Positions 1-5,897 of a stretch of DNA of 9,949 nt are shown here, one piece after another. The notes below the pieces were generated by a model, which was not told the origin of the DNA, did not search any database, and saw only the letters and a list, made by a program, of their open reading frames with translations. The DNA lies in assembly GCA_900546995.1 (NCBI GenBank), contig URFF01000067.1:1-9949 (forward strand), read 5' to 3'. This DNA is from an uncultured Sutterella sp. Its GTDB lineage: Bacteria > Pseudomonadota > Gammaproteobacteria > Burkholderiales > Burkholderiaceae_F. Both the position numbers and the translations under genes were made by a program. Position 1 is the first letter of the stretch; every line of letters begins with the position of its first letter.

Positions 1-457
1 TTTTACGGTGGTCGCGCTTCTTGGCCTCTTCCAGCAATACGAGATTGTGCCGACCTCCTTTGATAAAGATGAAACCGGTCAGGTTGTCGCTGTTCATTGC
101 CGCTACTTGCCTGAAACCAAGAGTGGTACGGCGGGCTCCGAAGCGGTTAAAACCAAGGCGGCCATTCACTGGCTGGATGCGAAGACCGCAGTCGCGGCCG
201 AGTTCCGACTCTACGACCGACTCTTTGCCGTGCCGCAACCCGATGCCGTTGACGCGGACTATCGCACGCTTTTGAATCCTGATAGTAAAGAAGTGGTCAA
301 GGGCTTTGTGGAACCGGCTTTGGCTCAGGCCAAACCTGACGATAAATTCCAATTGGAGCGCACGGGTTACTTCGTTGCCGATCGCATCGATCATAAACCG
401 GAAAGCCCCGTCTTTAACTTAGCCGTTGGCTTGAAAGACAACTGGAAGAAAAAGTAG
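1..457 (+). CDS. glnS: Glutaminyl-tRNA synthetase, C-terminal part (5' end outside window)
   Basis: The reading frame is already open at the left edge and ends at TAG 455-457, giving about 151 residues. GlnS is the cytoplasmic enzyme that charges tRNA(Gln) with glutamine using ATP. The visible piece is the C-terminal beta-barrel anticodon-binding region. Characteristic GlnS segments are AIHWLDAKTAVAAEFRLYDR (as in the E. coli stretch around IHWVSA and RLYDRLF), a VKGFVEPAL block, the RTGYFVAD block, and the final PVFNLAVGLKDNW. The catalytic Rossmann fold with its HIGH and KMSKS motifs must lie upstream. A GTG at position 8 is in frame but is only an internal valine, because the homology continues to its left. 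The gene converges on brnQ and is followed at once by a strong stem-loop terminator. Identity is confident from recalled family sequence; no alignment was run. Confidence 0.95.
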   Translation, partial: FTVVALLGLFQQYEIVPTSFDKDETGQVVAVHCRYLPETKSGTAGSEAVKTKAAIHWLDAKTAVAAEFRLYDRLFAVPQPDAVDADYRTLLNPDSKEVVKGFVEPALAQAKPDDKFQLERTGYFVADRIDHKPESPVFNLAVGLKDNWKKK

Positions 458-476
458 TCTGATTTAAGACAAGTTC

Positions 477-514
477 AAAAGGCGAAATTTTTAAGATTTC
501 GCCTTTTGTTTTTT
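477..514 (+). terminator. Rho-independent terminator of glnS
   Basis: A perfect 12-bp stem (477-488 with 496-507, core GGCGAAAT/ATTTCGCC) has a 7-nt loop and is followed by a T-rich run at 509-514. It starts 20 nt after the glnS stop codon. The A-run on the 5' side means it could also act weakly on transcripts coming from brnQ on the other strand. Confidence 0.85.
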
Positions 515-523
515 AATTAATCG

Positions 524-551
524 AAAAGGTCGTCACGAGGACGACCTTTTT
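524..551 (-). terminator. Stem-loop downstream of brnQ, probable terminator
   Basis: A perfect 10-bp stem (524-533 with 541-550, AAAAGGTCGT/ACGACCTTTT) has a 7-nt loop. It lies 21 nt beyond the brnQ stop on the minus strand. Read in the brnQ direction the stem ends in four T and then CG, so the U-tract is short. Because the arms end in A and T runs it is nearly symmetric and may work in both directions. Together with the glnS stem-loop at 477 it insulates the two convergent genes. Confidence 0.65.
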
Positions 552-571
552 GATGCAGTTAGACTAATGCG

Positions 572-1900
572 TCATTTGACCGGATTGAGTTTTTTCCAGA
601 CTAACCCCAAGGCATAGCCCACCACTGCAAAACCAATCCAACCCATGCCAACGCTATGTAACGGCACATAGGCTTGCAAGACGGACTCAATCGATTCAGG
701 CATCACGCCGGCTGCTTCAAGACCGTTAATGAAAGCCATGATAAACGTCAAGCCAACCGTCCAAGCATACACACACTGACGTCCTTCAAACCAATCATGC
801 GTAAAGAGTAAAACGATCTTAACGACAGCGAGCGGATAAATGAACATCAACACAGGCACGGCCGAAACGATAATCGTCTTTAAGCCAAATAAGCCAACCA
901 AGAACGGAATGACCGAGAAAATGATCACCCAGTAGAGGTAATTAAAGCGGCGGGTAAGCTTTAAGAAATAAGCCGCACAGCACGTGATCAAACCGATGGC
1001 CGTCGACAAACAAGCCAACATCACGATCACAGCCAAAATAACAGCGCCGGCGTTACCAAAAAGAATTTTCGCGGTTTCTGCCAACACTGGGGCGCCCGTG
1101 TCTTGCATGCCGATTGCCGGAACGCTTTCGGCTCCAATCTTTGCGATAAAGATATAGATGAAGGCTAAGAAGGCGACTGCCACAATACCGGACTTGTAGA
1201 CTTCGGAAGAAATGACTTTCGGATCTGTAAAGCCCGACTCGTCACGCACAACACCCACCACTAAAGTGGCAAACACGAAAGCGGCGATGGCATCGAGCGT
1301 GTTATACCCATCAATAATTCCCTGCACCGTGGCGATCACAGGCGTCGCATAGGCCGCGGTCGGCGCTTGTGGTTCACCTAACGGCGTGTGAAATGACTTC
1401 ATGATCAACAGCACAATCGTCAGCACCAATGCCGGCGTTAAGAGCTTACCGATACGGTCCACCAATTTCTGAGGAGAGGCCGAGAGCCAGAAAGACACCA
1501 AGAAAAAGAGCGCGAGGAAAATCGGCAGCCCCATTTCAACATATTCGTCAGCCAAGAAAGGCCGCACGGCAATTTCATAGGCCACCGTGCCCGTACGAGG
1601 AATGGCAAAGCAAGGACCAATGGCTAGATAGACGATAATCGTAAAAAAGAGGCCATACAGGGGATGAACACGGCTCGCAGCCTCCTGTAAATCATTGCAG
1701 CCGGAGTGCCCCATCGCCATCACACTCAATAGCGGCATACCGGCACCGGTAATGCAAAAACCCAACACGGCCCACCAGACGTTTTGCCCGGCATTTTGTC
1801 CCATGGAAGCTGGGAAAATGAGGTTACCCGCACCAAAGAAAAGGGCAAAGAGCATTAACCCGATTGCGATATAGCGCTTGTTACTGTACTGCGTCGTCAT
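572..1900 (-). CDS. brnQ: Branched-chain amino acid:cation symporter, BrnQ/LIVCS family
   Basis: This inner-membrane carrier takes up leucine, isoleucine and valine with a cation (Na+ or H+). The 442-residue product is very hydrophobic, consistent with about 12 transmembrane helices, and matches the usual family length of about 440. The two family signatures are visible: FALFFGAGNLIFP at residues 18-30 and GPCFAIPRTGTVAYE at about 95-109. I chose the ATG at 1900 because AAAGGA lies 5 nt upstream of it. Another in-frame ATG five codons earlier, at 1915, has no ribosome binding site in front. The gene stands alone: it is preceded by a ~270-bp intergenic stretch with the sbcB terminator and a candidate promoter, and converges on glnS. 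Substrate assignment rests on the family only. Confidence 0.93.
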   Translation of the reverse strand: MTTQYSNKRYIAIGLMLFALFFGAGNLIFPASMGQNAGQNVWWAVLGFCITGAGMPLLSVMAMGHSGCNDLQEAASRVHPLYGLFFTIIVYLAIGPCFAIPRTGTVAYEIAVRPFLADEYVEMGLPIFLALFFLVSFWLSASPQKLVDRIGKLLTPALVLTIVLLIMKSFHTPLGEPQAPTAAYATPVIATVQGIIDGYNTLDAIAAFVFATLVVGVVRDESGFTDPKVISSEVYKSGIVAVAFLAFIYIFIAKIGAESVPAIGMQDTGAPVLAETAKILFGNAGAVILAVIVMLACLSTAIGLITCCAAYFLKLTRRFNYLYWVIIFSVIPFLVGLFGLKTIIVSAVPVLMFIYPLAVVKIVLLFTHDWFEGRQCVYAWTVGLTFIMAFINGLEAAGVMPESIESVLQAYVPLHSVGMGWIGFAVVGYALGLVWKKLNPVK

Positions 1901-1918
1901 AACAATCCTTTCCATCGT

Positions 1919-1969
1919 TTGTTTTCAATCAATCACAGTCCGCGAAAACAAGATTCTCTCACCCATCAT
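1919..1969 (-). promoter_or_regulatory. brnQ leader with short upstream ORF and hairpin (tentative)
   Basis: On the minus strand an ATG-ATG pair at 1969-1964 opens a 14-codon ORF (MMGERILFSRTVID) that stops at 1925, 25 nt before the brnQ start. It overlaps an 8-bp perfect inverted repeat, TTGTTTTC at 1951-1944 and GAAAACAA at 1926-1919, with a 17-nt loop. The 5' arm lies in the ORF codons and the 3' arm at its stop, so translation would open the hairpin. There is no clear Shine-Dalgarno for the ORF and no U-tract after the hairpin, so a regulatory role is speculative. Confidence 0.2.
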
Positions 1970-2000
1970 CGGTTTATCTTAAGCGGAGCTGATTCAGATA

Positions 2001-2028
2001 ATTATATGAACCGCAATCGGCTTGTCTC
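2001..2028 (-). promoter_or_regulatory. Candidate sigma-70 promoter for brnQ
   Basis: The minus strand has a perfect TATAAT -10 box at 2006-2001. A partial -35 (GAGACA, 4/6) lies at 2028-2023 with a 16-bp spacer. Transcription would start near 1994 and give a leader of about 95 nt to the brnQ ATG. The surrounding stretch 1930-2100 is non-coding and AT-rich, as expected for a promoter region. Confidence 0.4.
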
Positions 2029-2108
2029 TAAGCGAGATGCTTTAGGACACTCAATAAATTCAGGGAATTTAAGGTGTTTTACTTAAAGTGGACTTGAGGG
2101 TTTTCAGC

Positions 2109-2151
2109 AAAAAAAAGAAAAACCGGCTTTTCCTCATTGAAAAAACCGGTT
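2109..2151 (-). terminator. Rho-independent terminator of sbcB
   Basis: On the minus strand AACCGGTTTTT (2151-2141) pairs with AAAAGCCGGTT (2131-2121), an 11-bp stem with one G-U pair and a 9-nt loop. A long T-rich run (2120-2109) follows. It begins 20 nt after the sbcB stop codon and separates this gene from brnQ. Confidence 0.85.
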
Positions 2152-2170
2152 CAGTCCAAGTGGCCAATGG

Positions 2171-3649
2171 TTAACTTTCAAGCGACTCACTCATCACTTC
2201 AGCCCAATCGTACAAAGCGCCGAAAAGCTCTTCATCGGCCTCAGTCATGTTATCGGCTTTTTCCTCTTCCATAAGTGCGATTTCTTCGGCAAATTGTTCA
2301 AGCGTACGCGCTCCACCTTCACCATTGATTAGGCGAGCTTCCCGCAACTCGCGCCAGCGCTCGCGTTCAGAATCACTTAGTGTCTCAGGCCAATTGCGTG
2401 CCCGATAGCGAAAGAGCATCTCGTTGAGTCGCTCGTCATCAAAGTGAACCCGTCCATCAAAAACGGCTTGAGCCAATGCTTGAGGTTTGGTGATAGCAAC
2501 CCGTCTGATTTTTTGCTTATCAGTCAAAGACGGAAAGCCGTTATATAGGTCGGCATCCACATCGGGGCGGGAAGATCCGTCTTCACTATCTTCGTCCACG
2601 CCTAAAGCCTCTTGCCAAAGGCTGGACAAGGTTTCGATATGAGGCAAAATGCCTTGCGCTCTTCTCTGGGCCTCTTCGCGATCGATCCCAAACGCTTTAG
2701 CACGCTCTTCAGACAAAACGCCCAAGTGAGCGACTAAAAACGGTGCCTGATTGATCTTGCAACTAAAAATCGGCAACCGCGTCACCCCATCGGGCAAATC
2801 TTCATCCCTGGCGAAAAGACGCGCTTTGACGTCTTCAGCTGTCAACGTCAGCATCTCTTGGGGATCGTGGGCGAGATCCCAAAAAAGCACGCTGTTACTC
2901 CTTCCCGGATACTGCCCCAGACAAAGCACCAAACGGATATACCCACGATCGTGCCCATGCATGGGGCTCACCCAAACCAAAGGTTTGCCTGACTGCGCCA
3001 TCGTCTTCACATAGTCTTTGCTGCGAAGCTTTAAGGCATACTCCCAAAGTCTCGGTTGCCGACTTTGAATCAGACGGGCGACCTCAATCGTGGCTTCCAC
3101 GTCACTTAAGGCATCATGGGCGTGCTCGTGCTTAAGACCGTTGGCTTCGCTTAAATGCTCAAGCCGGAAACTCACCCGTTCCTGCCCATCTTCGGTAGAA
3201 ACTTTCGGCCAAGCAATCCCCTCAGGCCTCAATGCCCAAGTCGCGACCACCAACGGGAAAAGGTCAAACCGCGAACAACCGTCCTTGTACTCGCGCTCGT
3301 AAGGATCGATGAAATTGCGCCAAAACATAAAGCGCGTGACCTCATCGTCAAAACGCATGTTGTTGTAACCCACGCTAATTGTTTCAGGCACACTCATGAC
3401 ATCATGGATGCGATGAGCAAATTGCGCTTCCTTTAACCCTTTTTTCAGGCACTCTTGGGGCAAAATCCCGGTAATGGCAATGCTTTGAGCGCTGGGCAAC
3501 GTATCGGCCGCAGGTTTGCAGTAAAGACAGATCGGCTCTTCACAGATAGTCAGGCGTTCATCGGTTCGTATCGCCGCGAACTGAGCCGGTCGATCCATGC
3601 TGGGGCTGAGCCCAAACGTTTCATAATCGTGCCAAAGAAAAGTGCTCAT
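2171..3649 (-). CDS. sbcB: Exodeoxyribonuclease I
   Basis: ExoI degrades single-stranded DNA 3' to 5' and acts in recombination, mismatch repair and SSB-linked clean-up of ssDNA ends. The 492-residue product is slightly longer than the E. coli enzyme (475). The N-terminal DnaQ-like (DEDDh) nuclease domain occupies about residues 1-200. It has ExoI HDYETFG at 7-13 with metal ligands Asp8 and Glu10, Exo II GYNNMRFDDEVTR at 94-106 with the Asp at 101/102, and Exo III HDALSD at 178-183 with His178 and Asp183. The SFRLEHL block at 160-166 is also typical. The SH3-like and C-terminal ExoI regions follow, with DADLYNGF and LLFRYRARNWP-like conserved stretches (here LFRYRARNWP). All catalytic residues are present. 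The ATG at 3649 has AAAAGAG 10 nt upstream, a moderate site. The DMT permease gene ends 43 bp upstream on the same strand with no terminator between, so co-transcription is likely. A TACAAT at 3686-3681 could give an extra weak promoter. Confidence 0.96.
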   Translation of the reverse strand: MSTFLWHDYETFGLSPSMDRPAQFAAIRTDERLTICEEPICLYCKPAADTLPSAQSIAITGILPQECLKKGLKEAQFAHRIHDVMSVPETISVGYNNMRFDDEVTRFMFWRNFIDPYEREYKDGCSRFDLFPLVVATWALRPEGIAWPKVSTEDGQERVSFRLEHLSEANGLKHEHAHDALSDVEATIEVARLIQSRQPRLWEYALKLRSKDYVKTMAQSGKPLVWVSPMHGHDRGYIRLVLCLGQYPGRSNSVLFWDLAHDPQEMLTLTAEDVKARLFARDEDLPDGVTRLPIFSCKINQAPFLVAHLGVLSEERAKAFGIDREEAQRRAQGILPHIETLSSLWQEALGVDEDSEDGSSRPDVDADLYNGFPSLTDKQKIRRVAITKPQALAQAVFDGRVHFDDERLNEMLFRYRARNWPETLSDSERERWRELREARLINGEGGARTLEQFAEEIALMEEEKADNMTEADEELFGALYDWAEVMSESLES

Positions 3650-3692
3650 ACAGATTCAACTCTTTTTAGATTCTTAAGCGATTGTAGCGAGG

Positions 3693-4634
3693 TTAGACCT
3701 TTTCGTTTCGAAAAACTCGTAAAGCCGCCAAAACGCCACCGATCAACATCACCATGCCGATCACCATATTAAGTGGCGGTAACGTTTGGCGCCAGCAAAG
3801 CGCGTAAATCACTGAGAAAATCGTTTCAAAAACGATCAATTGACCACCCAACGCGGGCGGAAGACGCTGGCTCATTGCGTTCCAAAGCGCTGCGCCCACC
3901 CAAGAGCAGGCAACGCCAGCCACCAACATGATTAAAACAAATTTAATGGGTTCAGCTCCAAGCACCCCGACTTCCGGCGGATTGGTTAGAGAGGCAACGA
4001 CAAAAAATCCAACAAGAGTGACCGGCAACACCGACAGTCCCTGGGCTGTGGCCCAGGCCTTGGCGCTCTTGCCTTTATTTTTCAGAAGCCACTCGGCATT
4101 GCGAATCGGAAACCAAGTCCACAACAAAAGAGAGATCACCGCGCAAAGAACACCCAACCAAAAGTGCGTGCCGGTGGTCGTTCCTTGACTCAAAATGAAG
4201 TCGAATTCTTTGTAATTGGCAACACCCATGCCCACAACAATCAGCACTAACGGTAATGCCAACGCTTTCCAAGCCACCCCGTGGCCTTCTTTTTTTGAGC
4301 GACGATTGGCGACAATGGCAACCAAAACCGGAATCCAACTCATGAACATGCCGGCAATGGGGGCGCCCGACCATTGCACACTGAGTACTAGCGAACAGTA
4401 GTAGAGCAAACTGCCGAAAAAGGCGAGTCTAAACGCTAAAAACCAATCCGAAACACTGAATGTTTTTAACTCACGCCATTGAATGGGAATCAAACATAAG
4501 CAGGCAAGACCGTAAACGGCAAATCGAGCCGACGCAATCACAACCGGGTTGTAATCGGGCAACATCAAGGGAAAGATATAAATTAATCCCCAAATCGCAC
4601 ACGCTGCAACACCTAAAAGGAAGCCCGCAACCAT
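3693..4634 (-). CDS. EamA/DMT-superfamily permease
   Basis: The 313-residue product is an integral inner-membrane protein with about ten hydrophobic segments (roughly residues 4-24, 30-50, 66-86, 90-110, 122-140, 157-176, 200-217, 230-252, 261-282 and 288-306). This is the ten-helix, two-EamA-repeat layout of the drug/metabolite transporter superfamily. The N-terminal AIWGLIYIFP and the C-terminal VFETIFSVIYAL are typical EamA helix 1 and helix 9 signatures. Members export metabolites, amino acids or drugs, but the substrate cannot be read from sequence. The ATG at 4634 is preceded by GAGAG about 5 nt upstream. The TAA lies 43 bp before the sbcB ATG, so this is probably the first gene of a two-gene transcript. 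There is no functional link to ExoI that I know of. A short inverted repeat CGCTA-TTT-TAGCG (4666-4678 region) lies in the leader. Confidence 0.88.
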   Translation of the reverse strand: MVAGFLLGVAACAIWGLIYIFPLMLPDYNPVVIASARFAVYGLACLCLIPIQWRELKTFSVSDWFLAFRLAFFGSLLYYCSLVLSVQWSGAPIAGMFMSWIPVLVAIVANRRSKKEGHGVAWKALALPLVLIVVGMGVANYKEFDFILSQGTTTGTHFWLGVLCAVISLLLWTWFPIRNAEWLLKNKGKSAKAWATAQGLSVLPVTLVGFFVVASLTNPPEVGVLGAEPIKFVLIMLVAGVACSWVGAALWNAMSQRLPPALGGQLIVFETIFSVIYALCWRQTLPPLNMVIGMVMLIGGVLAALRVFRNEKV

Positions 4635-4691
4635 TGTTCTCTCAAATACAAAAGAAGAAATTGGCGCTATTTTAGCGGGAAAACACTCACG

Positions 4692-4726
4692 AAAAAAAGA
4701 GGCGGCATTCGTTTAAATGCCACCTC
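4692..4726 (-). terminator. Rho-independent terminator of the DUF362 gene
   Basis: On the minus strand GAGGTGGCATT (4726-4716) pairs with AATGCCGCCTC (4709-4699), an 11-bp stem with one U-G pair and a 6-nt loop. Seven T follow (4698-4692). It starts 18 nt after the stop codon of the DUF362 gene, so the permease gene downstream needs its own promoter in 4635-4691. Confidence 0.9.
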
Positions 4727-4744
4727 CTGAGTAATTCTCGAAAA

Positions 4745-5689
4745 TTAATCAATACAAACCAATCGATAAGCTCTTGATCCGAATCCGATGCGCTCGGCGT
4801 GCTCTAAAATGAGCTCGCCGTTGCGGCTATCAATACGCTCAATGAGCGAATGACCGTCTTCGGCTTCATGAACCAAATCCACACAGGCCTGATCAAGTGC
4901 CACAGGATTTAAACTTGCCAACACACCGATATCTTTCATGTCGACTTCGGCCGGATGCGAGACGCAGTCGCAGTCAACCGACATATTGTTCATCACGGAG
5001 ATATACAACATCTTTTGACCGTGATCGAAAAAGTCTGACACTGCTTTTGCCGCCTCAGCCATTGATTCAATGAAAGCATTATGATCGGGGCCAGTCAATT
5101 TCATGTATCGCCCATCATCAAGTTTTTGCCAACCGGCTGCTTGCTGAGAGTGTCCAGCCGTATGGATATTGGCTTTTCCGTCCGAGGATGCGACACCAAT
5201 GGCGATATTTTTCAATGCACCGCCAAAGCCACCCATCGGGTGCCCCTTAAAGTGCGTGAGAACCAACATGAAATCATAGTTTTGGACATGCGCACCCACA
5301 ATATCCTTTTGAAGGTGAACACCCCCTTCAACCGGCAAATCAAGGGTCGTTTCACTATCCATGATATCGACATCGGCAATTTCGCTAAATCCGTGCTGAC
5401 GAATTAATTCCCGATGAGCCTCTGTTGTATTGCGAGCACCGGCATAAGCCGTATTGCACTCAACAATCGTACCTTTAACACTTTGCACCAAGTCTTTGAT
5501 CAAAGCAGGCTTCAAATAATTGTTATTGCCTGCTTCCCCTGTACTTAACTTTATAGCAACTCGTCCAGAAGCCTCACGCCCCAACACTTTATATAAGGCC
5601 ATCAGAGCTTGCGGAGAAATCTCCCGAATGAAATAAACAGCGCTAGCTGTACTATCTTGTGTTTTGTGACTGCGATGAGAATCAGGCAT
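4745..5689 (-). CDS. DUF362 domain-containing protein
   Basis: The 314-residue soluble protein carries one DUF362 domain, a family of unknown biochemical role common in anaerobes and sometimes fused to 4Fe-4S ferredoxin modules. Conserved stretches are AIKLSTGE (45-52), IVECNTAY (75-82), VDIMD (107-111), then HFKGHPMGGFGGALKNIAIG (146-165), NIHTAGHS (174-181), and VDCDC with NPVALDQACVDLV (238-242 and 261-273). Cys240 and Cys242 form a CxC pair; I see no CxxCxxCxxxC cluster, so this is the form without the ferredoxin insertion. No signal peptide or membrane segment is visible. The ATG at 5689 has a perfect AGGAG 6 nt upstream. The gene is monocistronic: terminator downstream, ftsH terminator upstream, and its own AT-rich promoter region. 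It sits where folP and glmM usually follow ftsH in beta-proteobacteria. Family call is confident, function unknown. Confidence 0.85.
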   Translation of the reverse strand: MPDSHRSHKTQDSTASAVYFIREISPQALMALYKVLGREASGRVAIKLSTGEAGNNNYLKPALIKDLVQSVKGTIVECNTAYAGARNTTEAHRELIRQHGFSEIADVDIMDSETTLDLPVEGGVHLQKDIVGAHVQNYDFMLVLTHFKGHPMGGFGGALKNIAIGVASSDGKANIHTAGHSQQAAGWQKLDDGRYMKLTGPDHNAFIESMAEAAKAVSDFFDHGQKMLYISVMNNMSVDCDCVSHPAEVDMKDIGVLASLNPVALDQACVDLVHEAEDGHSLIERIDSRNGELILEHAERIGFGSRAYRLVCID

Positions 5690-5698
5690 TTTTCTCTC

Positions 5699-5722
5699 CT
5701 AAAAAGAGCCAATCAATTTCAT
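5699..5722 (-). promoter_or_regulatory. Possible 7-codon upstream ORF in the DUF362 leader
   Basis: On the minus strand an ATG at 5722 opens MKLIGSF and stops at TAG 5701-5699. It is preceded by AAAGGA about 7 nt upstream. Its stop codon overlaps the TAGGAG Shine-Dalgarno of the DUF362 gene, so a ribosome finishing this mini-ORF would sit on the downstream binding site. This could couple or limit translation of the main gene. Chance occurrence cannot be excluded for so short an ORF. Confidence 0.3.
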
Positions 5723-5741
5723 TGTATTCTTCCTTTGGAAA

Positions 5742-5771
5742 ATAATTTCCATCATGATGAAAAAATATCAA
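5742..5771 (-). promoter_or_regulatory. Candidate promoter of the DUF362 gene with overlapping palindrome
   Basis: On the minus strand TTGATA (5771-5766, 5/6 match to the -35 consensus) is followed after 18 bp by AATTAT (5747-5742, 4/6 match to -10). A perfect inverted repeat TGGAAA-N4-TTTCCA at 5736-5751 covers the -10 box, the place where a repressor would bind. The whole 5701-5858 stretch is strongly AT-rich and non-coding. The promoter match is moderate and the operator idea is inference. Confidence 0.35.
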
Positions 5772-5858
5772 ACATTCTCGCTTAATTTTTTTATGTTGAA
5801 AAAAGCTGTTGGTATTAAATACTTGATTGGCTTGTAGAAGAATCTTCGGCCTAAACGC

Positions 5859-5893
5859 AAAAAAATCCGGTGAACTCTGCCACCGGATTTTTT
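5859..5893 (-). terminator. Rho-independent terminator of ftsH
   Basis: A perfect 13-bp stem (5860-5872 with 5881-5893, core ATCCGGTG/CACCGGAT) has an 8-nt loop and begins only 4 nt after the ftsH stop. On the minus strand the stem ends in a run of seven T (5865-5859). It closes the rlmE-ftsH transcript. Confidence 0.92.
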
Positions 5894-5897
5894 CGAT

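Noticed and set aside
3660..3686. TACAAT (3686-3681) as a separate sbcB promoter
   Set aside because: The -10 match is good, but no -35 box is found at 16-18 bp, so it is only mentioned with sbcB and not listed as a feature.
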